NCBI GenBank assembly: GCA_016182795.1
Contig: JACPFW010000015.1
Coordinates: 62,001 to 126,000, forward strand
Direction of reading: 5' to 3'
DNA length: 64,000 bases
Source of the DNA: Gemmatimonadota bacterium
GTDB taxonomy: Bacteria; Gemmatimonadota; Gemmatimonadetes; Gemmatimonadales; Gemmatimonadaceae
The translations under genes and the position numbers were made by a program. Shown here in pieces: positions 47,422-57,475 of this stretch. Under the pieces are notes generated by a model. It ran no database searches. It was not told the DNA's origin and worked only from the letters and a program-made list of their open reading frames with translations. Each line of letters begins with the position of its first letter. Within the stretch, counting starts at the first letter, position 1.

Positions 47422-50400
47422 TCAGCTCCCGCGCACGAGGCGCACGCGCTCCTCCCCGAGGAGCGCCCGAAGTTCCAGCAGTGACGCACCGGCCGTCGAC
47501 ACATTAAGCGATGACGACCGGAAACGCGTCGTCGCGCCGTCCGCTCCTCTCCAGTGCAGTTCGAGCGGCGCCGAACCCGGGTGCGACTCGGCGATGGCGC
47601 GCACATCGGCCATCACCGGGGCAGTCAACCCGCTTCCGCTCACCAGATCGATGGCCACTGCAATCTGGCCGCTGGTGCGGAGTTCGGCGAGGCGGGTGAC
47701 GCTCTCGACGATAAAGCTCGGGTTCTCCACGCCCTGGTCGCGGCGCGAGTAGGACCCCTTGAGCAGGACCGGCACGTCGGACTGCACCTTGTCGCCGAGC
47801 GCCGCCCAGGCCTCCGGGAAGACTAGCACCTCGGCGGAGCCGGAGAAGTCCTCGATGACCAGGCGCGCGAACTCGGCGCCGGTCTTCTTGCTCACCTGAC
47901 GGCGGATGGCGGTGACGACGCAGCCAATGGAAATGCCCTGCTCGGTCCAATGGCCGAGATCGGCGACGCGGTGCGACGACAGCAGCTCACACTCGGCCCG
48001 GAACGGCTCGAGCGGGTGGCCGGAGATGTAGAAGCCGAGGATTTCCTTCTCCCGCTGCAGCCGCTCACTCTCTGACAGCGGCTTGATGGCTGGCAGGGTG
48101 GGGACGATGGCCTGTCGGGCGTCGTCGCCGCTGCTACCGGCGTCTCCGAAGAGCGATCCCTGACCGGACGTCCGTTCCTGCTGCACGAGCGAGGCCGACT
48201 GCATGGCGCCGTCGAGTGCCGCCGCGATCTGGGCGCGGTGGCCGAGGCCATCGAGCGCGCCGGCGTAGGTAAGCGCTTCGAGCACCCGCTTGTTGCAGGT
48301 GCGCAGATCGACGCGCTCGCACAGCTCGTACAGCGTGGTGATCGGGTGTTCGCGGCGCGCGGCGATGATCGAGTCGATGGCGCCGCGACCGACGTTGCGG
48401 ACAGCCCCAAGGCCAAACCGGATGCGCTTGTCGCCGACCACCGTGAACTTGTAGCCCGATTCGTTGACGTCGGGCGGCAGGATCTGCAGCCCCAGGTCGC
48501 GCGCCTCGTTGATGTACTTGACCACGGAATCGGTGTCGCCGATGCAGGCCGACAGCAGCGACGCCATGAACTCCGACGGATAGTGCGCCTTGAGGTACGC
48601 CGTCTGGTACGAGAGCACCGAGTAGGCGACCGAGTGCGACTTGTTGAAGCCGTAGCGGCCGAAGGTCTCGATCTGGCCGGCGATGTCTTCGATGATGCGC
48701 TTGTCGAAGCCCTTGGCGATGGCCTTTTCGGTGAACTTGCCGAGTTCCTTCTTGATGAGCTCGGCGTCCTTCTTGCCCACCGCCTTGCGCAGGACGTCGG
48801 CTTCGGCGAGCGAGATGCCGGCAAGGCGCTGGGCGATGCGCATCACCTGTTCCTGATAGGTGATGACGCCGTAGGTGGGGGCGAGGATCTCCTCGAGCTC
48901 GGGGAGCGCGTACGTGACGGGCTCCTCGCCCTTCTTGCGCCGGCAATAGACCTTGTGCATGCCGGCGTCGAGCGGCCCCGGCCGCATGAGCGCGTTGGAG
49001 GCGACGAGGTCGTCGAAGCGGTCGGCGCGCATCTGGCGCACCATGTCGGTGGCGAGCGGCGATTCAAACTGGAAGACGCCGCCGGTGCGGCCGGCGCGCA
49101 GCATCCGGTACGTGTCCTCGTCGTCGTACGGGATGGCATCGAGGTCGATGGCCGCGCCGTTCCGCGCCTTGATGGCGGTCAGACAGTCGTGAATGACCGT
49201 CAGCGTCGTGAGGCCGAGGAAGTCCATCTTGAGCATCCCGGCCTTCTCGAGCTGGTTCATGTCGTACTGCGTCACGACCACGCGTTCGTCGTCGCCGGCG
49301 CCGGAGCCCTTGGACTCCTGCGTGCAGACGGGGACGTATTCGTCGAGCGGACCCGGCGCGATGACGATGCCGGCGGCGTGGATGCCGGCGTGCCGCGACA
49401 GCCCTTCGAGCGCGATGGCGAAGTCGAAGAGCTGCTGGTGCCGTTCATCCTGCTCGTAGAGCTTGCGAACCTCGGGGACCTTGGTGATCGCCTCGCGCAC
49501 GGTCAGCGAGTAGTTGGGCGCGTTGGGAACCAGCTTGGCGATCGCGTCGGTCTCGCCCGGCGTGAAGCCGAGCACGCGCCCGACGTCCTTGATGGCGGCG
49601 CGTGACTTGAGCGTCCCGAATGTGATGATCTGCCCCACCGAGTCGCGCCCGTACTTCTCGCGCACGTATTCAATGACCTCGCCGCGCCGCTCTTCGCAGA
49701 AGTCGACGTCGATGTCGGGCATCGAGACGCGTTCGGGATTCAGGAAGCGCTCGAACAGCAGGTCGTACTTGAGCGGACAGACGTCGGTGATCTTCAGCGC
49801 GTAGGCGACGATGGAACCGGCTGCCGAGCCGCGCCCGGGGCCGACGGGGATGCCGCGGTCGCGCGCCGCCTTGATGAAATCGGCGACGATGAGGAAGTAG
49901 CCCGCGTAGCCCGTCTTGGTGATGACGTCGAGCTCGTAGTCGAGGCGATCCTTGACGGGCGCGGGCAGTGGCGTGCCGTAGCGCTCGCCGGTGCCCGCGG
50001 TCGCGAGCTTGACCAGCAGGTCGTTCTCGGTCTTCACGCCCTTGGGGAGCGGGAACGACGGCACGTGGTACTTCTTGTCGAACTTCACCGACACCTGATC
50101 GGCGATGGCAAGCGTCGTTTCAAGAACGTCGGGACGGTCCGGGAAGAAGTCGCGGACCTCGGGGGCGCTCTTGAAGTACAGCCCGCGGTCGTAGCGCATG
50201 CGGTCGGCGTCGGAGCGGTCCTTCTTGAGGCCGATGCAGAGCAACACGTCGTGCGCAGCGTGATCGTCGGCGCGCAGGAAGTGCGCGTCGTTGGTGGCGA
50301 TCACCGGCAGATTGAGCGTGCCGGCGAGGTCGAAGATGCGTTGGTTGAGGAGCTTCTGCTCCCCCGAGTTATGGGCCTGCACCTCGAGGTAGTAGCGGTC

Positions 50401-50913
50401 CTTGAACACATCGGCGTACCACTCCGCGGTGCGGCGCGCCTCGTCGGCCCGGTCGCTGAGCAGGTGCGTGGCGACTTCGCCCGCCATGCAGGCCGAGGAA
50501 ACGATGATGCCCTCGTTATACTTGGCGAGGAGTTCGCGGTCGACGCGCGGCTTGCCGTAGAACCCTTCGGTGTACGCCAGCGACGAGAGCTTTACCAGAT
50601 TCCGGTACCCCGCGAGATTCTGCGCGAGGAGGATCAGGTGATAGTAGCTGCGTTCGCCCGGCCCGCCGCGGGTACGCGCGCGCCGATCGGCAGGCGCGAC
50701 GTACGCCTCCATGCCGAGGATGGGGCGGATGTTGGCCTTTTTGGCCTTCTCCTGGAACTCCCACGCGGCGTGCAGGTTACCGTGATCGGTGATGGCGAGC
50801 GCCGGCTGTTCGAACTCCTGGGCGCGCTCGATCAGGTCATCGATACGGTTCGCTCCATCGAGGAGCGAGTACTCGCTATGGCAGTGCAGATGGACGAATG
50901 ACATGGAATTCAT
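47422..50913 (-). CDS. dnaE: DNA polymerase III subunit alpha
   Basis: 1163 residues. The replicative polymerase of the C family. PHP domain with FVHLHCHSEYSLLDG at the start; palm with PDIDVDFCEERR (two catalytic Asp); fingers with GRYGFNKSHSVAYSVLSYQTAYLKAHYPSEF; helix-hairpin-helix region; C-terminal OB domain with IGCVVTAIRRQVSKKTGAEFARLVIEDF. The frame is open to 50985; the ATGs at 50913 (MNSMSF) or 50904 (MSFVHL) fit DnaE, and 50913 is listed. It heads the dnaE-accA-ricT-metG block. Confidence 0.97.
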   Translation of the reverse strand: MNSMSFVHLHCHSEYSLLDGANRIDDLIERAQEFEQPALAITDHGNLHAAWEFQEKAKKANIRPILGMEAYVAPADRRARTRGGPGERSYYHLILLAQNLAGYRNLVKLSSLAYTEGFYGKPRVDRELLAKYNEGIIVSSACMAGEVATHLLSDRADEARRTAEWYADVFKDRYYLEVQAHNSGEQKLLNQRIFDLAGTLNLPVIATNDAHFLRADDHAAHDVLLCIGLKKDRSDADRMRYDRGLYFKSAPEVRDFFPDRPDVLETTLAIADQVSVKFDKKYHVPSFPLPKGVKTENDLLVKLATAGTGERYGTPLPAPVKDRLDYELDVITKTGYAGYFLIVADFIKAARDRGIPVGPGRGSAAGSIVAYALKITDVCPLKYDLLFERFLNPERVSMPDIDVDFCEERRGEVIEYVREKYGRDSVGQIITFGTLKSRAAIKDVGRVLGFTPGETDAIAKLVPNAPNYSLTVREAITKVPEVRKLYEQDERHQQLFDFAIALEGLSRHAGIHAAGIVIAPGPLDEYVPVCTQESKGSGAGDDERVVVTQYDMNQLEKAGMLKMDFLGLTTLTVIHDCLTAIKARNGAAIDLDAIPYDDEDTYRMLRAGRTGGVFQFESPLATDMVRQMRADRFDDLVASNALMRPGPLDAGMHKVYCRRKKGEEPVTYALPELEEILAPTYGVITYQEQVMRIAQRLAGISLAEADVLRKAVGKKDAELIKKELGKFTEKAIAKGFDKRIIEDIAGQIETFGRYGFNKSHSVAYSVLSYQTAYLKAHYPSEFMASLLSACIGDTDSVVKYINEARDLGLQILPPDVNESGYKFTVVGDKRIRFGLGAVRNVGRGAIDSIIAARREHPITTLYELCERVDLRTCNKRVLEALTYAGALDGLGHRAQIAAALDGAMQSASLVQQERTSGQGSLFGDAGSSGDDARQAIVPTLPAIKPLSESERLQREKEILGFYISGHPLEPFRAECELLSSHRVADLGHWTEQGISIGCVVTAIRRQVSKKTGAEFARLVIEDFSGSAEVLVFPEAWAALGDKVQSDVPVLLKGSYSRRDQGVENPSFIVESVTRLAELRTSGQIAVAIDLVSGSGLTAPVMADVRAIAESHPGSAPLELHWRGADGATTRFRSSSLNVSTAGASLLELRALLGEERVRLVRGS

Positions 50914-50996
50914 AAGGATAGCGCGGGCGCAGCGTGCCGTCAAAGCAATTCCGGGTCCACTTCTTATCGTGTAATCGCTTGCCAATCAAAGGGTTA

Positions 50997-53198
50997 GTGC
51001 GTAGGGCGGTGTATAGCGTGGCTGGGTTTCTGGCCTTGGGGTTCGTGGCGTCGTGCTCGCACGACCGCGTGCTCGCCGCTGGGCGGAATTACCGCGTGCG
51101 CGTCGTGGACGGGGACGCCCAGTCGGCGCCGGCGGGCAGCCTGCTGGAGAGGGGACTGACCGTCGAGGTATTGGACGCCGCGAACTTGCCCGTGAAGGCG
51201 GCGGTGATCGTCTTTCGTGTCGAGGGCCGGGCGGCCGATGGGGCGACGATCGTCGACTCGATCGCCGTCACCGACGTGCACGGACGCGCCGCGGCGCAGC
51301 TGCGACTGGGCGCAACGCCCGGGGCCGTGCGGGTCGTTGCCTTTCCTCAGGGGGCCTTGGACCGCGGGGTGACGTTTACGGCGGCGGCGACCGTCGGGGC
51401 GTCGATCAGCGGGCTGCTGCCGCTGCAGGTGGGACCAGGCGATACGCTGAGCATCGCCGGGACCGCGCTGGGCGGCCTGACCTCGGCGGTGGAGATTGGC
51501 TCGACGAGAGTGCATCCGGTGAGCGGAAGCGACGGGCTGCTGCGAGTGGTTGTCCCCGACTGCCTCGCCGATGGAGACCTCGCGGTGCGGGTGCTCAGCG
51601 GCACGGCGTGGACGTCGCCGCGCACGGTGCGCTACGCGTCGCGAAGTCGTGTGCTGACGTTGCGGCCGTACGAGGCGACGGTGATCAGCGCCGCCGCGCT
51701 CGGAACGTGCGTGACGTTGTCGACGGAGGGTGGGGCGGAGTACATGCTGATTCCGCAGTTGGCCGTCCAGGGAACGTCGACGGCGGCGATCGTTGTCCGC
51801 ATTACGGCGGGTGGCGCGGCCACGGCGTCGCTGTTTGCCGGACAGCCGGCCCGGGCCACCGGTCTGCTGAGCGCTCAGGCGGAGCTGGATGCGCGGCTTC
51901 GGGACGAGGAGCGCCGCCTCGCTCCGCACTTGCAGGACATCGAACAGTACAGCGAGTCAATGCCGGCGCTTGCCGTGGGCACCCGGCGCACCTTCAACGT
52001 CATCAAGACGCTGGACGGCACCCAGTTTGCGCCGGCGGTCGGACAGCTCCGATGGGTCGGCGAGCATCTCGGGATCTACGTGGATACTGTGGCGGCCGCG
52101 GCGTATTCCGACGTCGAGCTCGGACAGCTTGGCCGACTGTTCGACCGCGAACTGTACGGCACCGTCACCGAGACGTTTGGCCCGGAGTCGGATATCGACA
52201 AGAACGGCCGCGTGCTCGTCTTTCTGACGCCACGCGTCAACGCGCTGGTTCGGACGGAGGACTGCGGGCAGCGGGGATTCGTGACCGGCTTCTTCTTTGG
52301 CCGCGATCTGCTGCCATCGCTCCCGAATTCCAATGCGGGCGAGGTTTTCTACGCCATGGTGCCGGACTCCGCGGCGGCGTACAGCTGCGCCCACAGCCTC
52401 GCGGAGGCCAAACGGCTGGTGTCGTCAACGTTCATTCACGAGATGCAGCACATGATCTCGTTCTTCCATCACGTCGTGGCGCGCGGCGGCGAGGCCGAGG
52501 AGCGGTGGCTCAACGAAGGCCTGAGCCACATCGCCGAAGAGATGGCGTCGAAGCTGTACGAGGCGCGGTTTCCGCCGCCGACGGGGCGGTCGACGCCCGA
52601 GCAGATCTTCCCCGACTCGGCGCAGCCGTTCATCACCCCGCAGCTGCTGAACTCGTACGTGTATCTCTTCACCACGCCGAACCACTCAGTCACGACCGTC
52701 GAGGGCTCCGGGTCGCTGGAGGAGCGCGGGGCCGCCTGGCTGTTTCTGCGCTGGCTCGGCGACCAGAAGGGCGAGGCTATCTATCGGCAGCTCGTGCAGA
52801 CGTCGCAGCGCGGGATCGCAAATGTCGAGGCCCGCGCGGGGGAGCCATTCGGCTCGTTGTTCGGCGACTTCAGCATCGCGCTGTGGGCGGACAGCCTGCC
52901 CGGCGTGCCGCGGGCGTCGATTGCGCCGCGTCATCGATTCGTGAGCCGCAATCTGCGGCAACTGATGGCTCGGCAGGCGCTCATCGCCGGCTGGCTCGAT
53001 CCGTTTCCAATCAAGCCCGTACGCGTGCCCGTGGGCGGGTATGCCGAAGGGTCGATCATGCCGGGAACGATGGTGTTCGGATCACTGGGGCCGTTCTCAC
53101 CGTCGCAGCCGCCGGTGCTGCTCGGTTACGCTCGACAGGATGGGAGCGCGTTTGGAGCGGGTGACGGGGCACAGATGGCGATTCTCCGCGTGAAGTGA
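50997..53198 (+). CDS. Lipoprotein zinc metalloprotease (M30-like) with Ig-like and IPT domains
   Basis: About 733 residues. Lipobox VASC near residue 20. The first domain resembles a bacterial Ig-like Big-1 module (TVEVLDAANLPVKAAVIVFRV, DVHGRAAAQLRLG), the second an IPT/TIG module (GPGDTLSIAGTALGG). The protease domain has HEMQHMISF (HExxH, about residue 481) and WLNEGLSHIAEE (third ligand Glu), the arrangement of M30-type gluzincins. It is a likely surface or periplasmic protease. The GTG at 50997 behind AAAGGG is preferred; GTG 50934 would give a longer leader. Divergent from dnaE. Confidence 0.8.
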   Translation: MRRAVYSVAGFLALGFVASCSHDRVLAAGRNYRVRVVDGDAQSAPAGSLLERGLTVEVLDAANLPVKAAVIVFRVEGRAADGATIVDSIAVTDVHGRAAAQLRLGATPGAVRVVAFPQGALDRGVTFTAAATVGASISGLLPLQVGPGDTLSIAGTALGGLTSAVEIGSTRVHPVSGSDGLLRVVVPDCLADGDLAVRVLSGTAWTSPRTVRYASRSRVLTLRPYEATVISAAALGTCVTLSTEGGAEYMLIPQLAVQGTSTAAIVVRITAGGAATASLFAGQPARATGLLSAQAELDARLRDEERRLAPHLQDIEQYSESMPALAVGTRRTFNVIKTLDGTQFAPAVGQLRWVGEHLGIYVDTVAAAAYSDVELGQLGRLFDRELYGTVTETFGPESDIDKNGRVLVFLTPRVNALVRTEDCGQRGFVTGFFFGRDLLPSLPNSNAGEVFYAMVPDSAAAYSCAHSLAEAKRLVSSTFIHEMQHMISFFHHVVARGGEAEERWLNEGLSHIAEEMASKLYEARFPPPTGRSTPEQIFPDSAQPFITPQLLNSYVYLFTTPNHSVTTVEGSGSLEERGAAWLFLRWLGDQKGEAIYRQLVQTSQRGIANVEARAGEPFGSLFGDFSIALWADSLPGVPRASIAPRHRFVSRNLRQLMARQALIAGWLDPFPIKPVRVPVGGYAEGSIMPGTMVFGSLGPFSPSQPPVLLGYARQDGSAFGAGDGAQMAILRVK

Positions 53199-53269
53199 GC
53201 TGACATCAGTTGAGCGCCGACGTGTGGCGCTGTTGTCCGTTTCCGTGCCGTGATGACACATTGGGTTCA

Positions 53270-54226
53270 ATGATCCGACGCATCCTCCTCTTCGTGACCG
53301 TTATCGCGGCGTGCGCGCCGGGACTGCGCGCGCAGTCGTCGATGGTGTTGCTGACGCTGCCGGCGAGCGCCCGCGCGGCCGGCGGCGGCGACATGGCGCC
53401 GCTGGCAACCGATGCGAGCGCGCTGTTCTATGGTGCGCAGCATCTGCCGCGGGAGCGCGCAGTGGCGTTGAGCGCGGGGACATGGATTGGCGATGTGCAG
53501 CTTGCCTCCCTCGCGTTCGCGATGCCGACTGGCTGGCAGCGCGCGGCGAACTCGGTGGTGGCGGTCGGGGTGCAGTCGCTCGACTACGGGAGCGCGGACG
53601 AGATTGTGCCGGATCCGCTGACGGGAGGCACGCGCGGGACGCCGACCGGGAACCGCGTGGGGGGCAGCGAGCTGGCGATGACGCTGGGCCTCAAGCAGCA
53701 GGCCGGCCGGCAGCGGGTGGGCGTGGCGCTGACGTACATGCGCCAGCAGGTGGCCGACCTGAGCGCGTCGGCGGTGACGATCAGCGGCGCGACGGGCATC
53801 ACGACGCGGGGCTGGGACGCCGATCTATCGGTGGAGCACGCGTCGACCTCGTCACGCAATCCGGCACGCCGGACGCTGACGATTCCGTCGACGACGCGGC
53901 TCAGTGCGGCGTCGCCGGCGTGGACGATTGGCAAGAGCCAGTGGCGCGGCCTGGCTGAAGTTCGGCGGGTGAACCGCGCGGGGACCACGACGACGGCTGG
54001 CGTAGAGGGCGCGATGACCTCGGCGGCCGGCTGGGCGCTGCACGTGCGCGGCGCGGTCCTGACGTACTCAGAAGAGACGGCGCGCGCTCCGTGGAGCGCG
54101 GGCGGGAGCGCGGCGCGCGGCGCGTGGTCGCTGGACTACGCGTATCAGGGATTCGGCGCGCTTGGCGCCGTGCATCGCATGGGGATCTCATGGCGCTCGC
54201 GCGACCCGCGAAGCCGTTCCCGCTAG
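53270..54226 (+). CDS. PorV/PorQ-like outer-membrane barrel protein
   Basis: 318 residues. Signal peptide MIRRILLFVTVIAACAPGLRAQ. VLLTLPASARAAGGGDMAPLATDASALFYG resembles the start of PorV/UPF0164-type barrels (SARAxGMGxA, then a NPA-like turn), although the Asn-Pro-Ala turn is not present. The rest is amphipathic strand sequence to the end. PorV proteins bind barrel or secretion partners; the role here is unknown. The ATG at 53270 sets the signal at the N-terminus. It lies between the M30-like protease and an aminopeptidase, suggesting a shared export theme. Confidence 0.7.
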   Translation: MIRRILLFVTVIAACAPGLRAQSSMVLLTLPASARAAGGGDMAPLATDASALFYGAQHLPRERAVALSAGTWIGDVQLASLAFAMPTGWQRAANSVVAVGVQSLDYGSADEIVPDPLTGGTRGTPTGNRVGGSELAMTLGLKQQAGRQRVGVALTYMRQQVADLSASAVTISGATGITTRGWDADLSVEHASTSSRNPARRTLTIPSTTRLSAASPAWTIGKSQWRGLAEVRRVNRAGTTTTAGVEGAMTSAAGWALHVRGAVLTYSEETARAPWSAGGSAARGAWSLDYAYQGFGALGAVHRMGISWRSRDPRSRSR

Positions 54227-54237
54227 CGGGGGCCGGG

Positions 54238-55278
54238 ATGCGACTCCGGTGGGGGAGCATCGGCGTTGCACTGCTCATCGCGTGCGGCGGCGCGGCGCTG
54301 CTGACGGCGGGAACGCGCACGGGCCGGTATCTGGTGCGCGCCGCGTGGGCGGAAGGACGCATTCTGCGCGCGCGCCGTGCGATTACCGATATCGTGCGCG
54401 ATCCGAAAACGGACGCCGTGATGCGCGGCAAGTTGGAGCTTGTGCTCGCGGCACGCGCCTTCGCCGCCGACTCGCTCGGCCTGCCAACGAGGGACGCGTT
54501 CACGAAGTTCACGCAGTTGCGCTCCGACACGCTGGTGCTGGTGCTGAGCGGCGCGGCGCGCGACACGCTGGCCGCGGTGACGTGGTGGTTCCCGGTGGTC
54601 GGGCGCGTGCCGTACAAGGGGTTCTTCGGCGTGAAGGAGGCGCAGCGTGAAGAAGCGCGGCTGCGCGGGCGGGGCTTCGACACGTATCTGCGCCCGGCGC
54701 CGGCGTTCAGCACGCTCGGCTTCTTCAACGATCCCCTGCTGTCGACCACGCTGCGGGCCGACTCGGCGGACGTGGCGAACACGGTGGTGCACGAACTGAC
54801 GCACAACCGTTACTACGCGTCGGGGGCGGCGGCCTTCAACGAGAGCTTCGCGAACTTCGTGGGCGCGCGCGGGGCGGCGGCGTTCTTTCGGGCGCGGGGC
54901 GACACCGTGAACGCCGAGCGCTGTGATCGCCGCTGGGAGGACGAGAAACGGCTCGGCGAATTCTGGACGCGTGTCGCCGACTCGCTGGAGGCCGCGTATG
55001 CGGTGCACCCCGGGGCGGCAGGGCGTGCGTCACGACTCGAGGCGCGCGACAGTGTGTACGCCTGGGCACGCCGTCAACTCGTGGACAGCGTCGGCCCACA
55101 GCTTGTCACGTATCCGCCCGTGTATGCGTCACGCACGCGGCTCGACAACGCGGCGCTGCTGGCGCGGCGCGTGTACATGACGGACCTCGCCGCCTTTGAC
55201 AGCGTCTGGGTGCGCGAAGGGCACGACCTGCGGCGCGCGATTGCGCGCGTGATCGCGGACCACCGCGCGTCACGCTGA
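54238..55278 (+). CDS. Putative aminopeptidase, PF10023 family
   Basis: 346 residues. One N-terminal membrane helix (WGSIGVALLIACGGAALLTAG). The family pattern is seen in VGRVPYKGFFGVKEAQ, GFDTYLRPAPAFSTLGFFNDPLL and VVHELTHNRYYASGAAAFNESFANFVG, in which HELTH (about 185-189) and the following Glu can bind zinc, as in HExxH metallopeptidases. The ATG at 54238 follows GGGGGCC and lies 11 bp after the previous stop. Its 3' end overlaps the convergent helicase gene by 9 bp. Confidence 0.85.
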   Translation: MRLRWGSIGVALLIACGGAALLTAGTRTGRYLVRAAWAEGRILRARRAITDIVRDPKTDAVMRGKLELVLAARAFAADSLGLPTRDAFTKFTQLRSDTLVLVLSGAARDTLAAVTWWFPVVGRVPYKGFFGVKEAQREEARLRGRGFDTYLRPAPAFSTLGFFNDPLLSTTLRADSADVANTVVHELTHNRYYASGAAAFNESFANFVGARGAAAFFRARGDTVNAERCDRRWEDEKRLGEFWTRVADSLEAAYAVHPGAAGRASRLEARDSVYAWARRQLVDSVGPQLVTYPPVYASRTRLDNAALLARRVYMTDLAAFDSVWVREGHDLRRAIARVIADHRASR

Positions 55279-57354
55279 GCCGAACTTCCCCCGCAAGAGC
55301 GCGCGGAGGTCGACGACGGGCGGCGCGGTGGCGTCGGGCGTCGGCAGCTGCGCGGTTGGCGGCTCCGCCACGACGCGCTGCATCGTGGCGCGCACGCCGC
55401 GGTCGAGAAAGCGCGACACCTGGTCGAAGGAGTAGTCGGCGCCGCGCCGCGTGTCGTACACGTTGAGCGGATATGCGACGGCGAGGTGGTTGCGGGCCCG
55501 CGTGAGGGCCACGTACATCAACCGCCGTTCCTCGTCGATCTGGTCGTCGTCGCCCAGTGCGCGCGAGAGCGGGAAGTAGCCGTCGACGGCCCAGATGACG
55601 AAGACGGCGTCCCACTCGCGCCCCTTGGCGCTGTGCGCGGTGGAAAGGACGAGGATGTCGTCCTCGGCGTCGGAGCCAAAGCCGAGGTCCTGCGTCCCCT
55701 GCGGCGGCTCGAGGGCGAGGGCGCTGAGAAAAGCCGCCCGGCTCGGGTAGCCGCCGGCGATGATCTGCAGCTGGTCGAGGTCGGCGAGACGCGGATCGGG
55801 ACGGTCGTACTTCTCGCGCAGAATGTCGTCATAGAGCACGCGTACGCGGGCGATCTCGCGCGTGACGGCGCCTTCTTCGTCGAGCGTACCGCTGCGTAGT
55901 TGGTCGAGCAGCGAGACGAGCGCCTGGTGCGCGGGCCGGGCGCGCGGCGGCGGCACGAACTGTCCGAACGCCGCGTGCGTCCACGCATGCTCGGCCATCA
56001 CGTCCATCGCGTGGCGGGCGGTGACTTCGCCGATGCCGGGCATCAGCAGCAGCAAACGGTACCAGCTCACTTCGTCGCGCGGATTCTCGAGCACCCGGAG
56101 GAAGGCGAGCACGTCCTTGACGTGCGCCGCCTCGAGGAACTTGAGCCCGCCCCACTTGTCGAACGGGATGTTGCGGGCGGTCAGTTCGATCTCGAGATCG
56201 GCGCTGTGATAGCCGGCGCGAAAGAGCACGGCCATTTCGCGCAGCGGGATGCCCTCTTCGTGCAGTTCGAGAATGCGGTCGACGACAAATCGTGTCTGGG
56301 TGGGTTCGTCCTGGGCGGCGACGAGCCACGGGGCATCGCCGCCGACGCGCTTGGTGTAGAGGCTCTTGGTGTAGCGTTCGCCGGCGCGCGAGATGAGCAC
56401 GTTGGAGGTGTCGAGGATCGGCTGGGTGGAGCGGTAGTTCTCCTCGAGGGCGACAACCGTGGTGCCCGGGAATTCGCGCGGGAAGTCGAGGATATTGCGG
56501 ATGGTCGCGCCGCGGAACGAGTAGATACTCTGCGCGTCATCGCCGACGACGGTGAGATTGCGGTGCGTGCGGCACATCCCCTTGAGGATGCGGGCCTGCA
56601 GCAGGTTGGTGTCCTGATACTCGTCGACGAGGATGTGGTCGTAGAGTCCGGCGATGCGGTCGGCGAGCGCCGGCACCTGCTCGAGGAGCATCGCCCAGAA
56701 GAGCAGGAGGTCGTCGTAGTCGACGAGGTTGCGCTCCTGCTTCCGCTGGGTGTAGTCGGCGTAGACCTTGGCGATGTCGTCTTCGAACTCGACGAAGCGC
56801 GGGTATTCCTCGCGCAGCAACGCGCCGATGGGGATGTCGGTGTTGACGTGCCGCGAATAGACGTGGTGGAGCGTTTCCTTCTTCGGGAAGCGCTTCTTCT
56901 TGTCGCCGAACCCCAGCCGCGCGCGCGAGAACTGCATCAGGTCCTCGGCGTCCGACTGGTCCATGATCGTGAAGTCGGGGCGGATGCCCGCCTGCTCGCC
57001 GAATCGCCGGAGCAGGCGATGCGCGGTGGCGTGGAACGTGCCGCCGTGCACGTGGCGGCTGGCGCTCCCGACGAGCCGTTCGGCGCGCGCGAGCATCTCC
57101 TGCGCCGACCGGCGGGTGAAGGTGAGCAGGAGGATGCGTTCGGCGCGGACGCCGCGTTCGAGGAGCACACCGACGCGATGCACGAGCGTGCGCGTCTTGC
57201 CTGTGCCGGCGCCGGCAATGATCAGCAGCGGGCCGTCGCCGTGCGTGGCGGCGCGGCGCTGCGCGTCGTTCAGGCCGTCGGCGGCGCTGGCGTGGTCACT
57301 GCGCGGCGCGACGTCACGGTCGCGCGCGTGGTAGAGGCGGGGGTCGTCGGACAC
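55270..57354 (-). CDS. uvrD: UvrD/PcrA-type superfamily 1 DNA helicase
   Basis: 694 residues. SF1A motifs: Q-motif region LNDAQRRAA, Walker A GAGTGKTRTL, motif II VDEYQDTN, motif III GDDAQSIYSFRGA, motif IV YRSTQPIL, and the late VALTRARNHLAV. A 3'-5' helicase of repair or replication restart; UvrD, PcrA and Rep cannot be told apart safely here. The GTG at 57354 (VSDDPRLYH) is chosen, since the frame upstream runs through the divergent promoter and into the plug-like gene. A TATATTT stretch just upstream may be its -10 region. Confidence 0.93.
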   Translation of the reverse strand: MSDDPRLYHARDRDVAPRSDHASAADGLNDAQRRAATHGDGPLLIIAGAGTGKTRTLVHRVGVLLERGVRAERILLLTFTRRSAQEMLARAERLVGSASRHVHGGTFHATAHRLLRRFGEQAGIRPDFTIMDQSDAEDLMQFSRARLGFGDKKKRFPKKETLHHVYSRHVNTDIPIGALLREEYPRFVEFEDDIAKVYADYTQRKQERNLVDYDDLLLFWAMLLEQVPALADRIAGLYDHILVDEYQDTNLLQARILKGMCRTHRNLTVVGDDAQSIYSFRGATIRNILDFPREFPGTTVVALEENYRSTQPILDTSNVLISRAGERYTKSLYTKRVGGDAPWLVAAQDEPTQTRFVVDRILELHEEGIPLREMAVLFRAGYHSADLEIELTARNIPFDKWGGLKFLEAAHVKDVLAFLRVLENPRDEVSWYRLLLLMPGIGEVTARHAMDVMAEHAWTHAAFGQFVPPPRARPAHQALVSLLDQLRSGTLDEEGAVTREIARVRVLYDDILREKYDRPDPRLADLDQLQIIAGGYPSRAAFLSALALEPPQGTQDLGFGSDAEDDILVLSTAHSAKGREWDAVFVIWAVDGYFPLSRALGDDDQIDEERRLMYVALTRARNHLAVAYPLNVYDTRRGADYSFDQVSRFLDRGVRATMQRVVAEPPTAQLPTPDATAPPVVDLRALLRGKFGSA

Positions 57355-57475
57355 GGTCCCAAATATACACCGAAGCGGAGGGCGACGGTTCGGTTGCTTG
57401 CGGTGGGCGGTCCGTCGGTGGAATGTTGACGTAGCGGCCGATCGCGGCCGGCTCGGCACTTCTTCCGGAGTTGCC

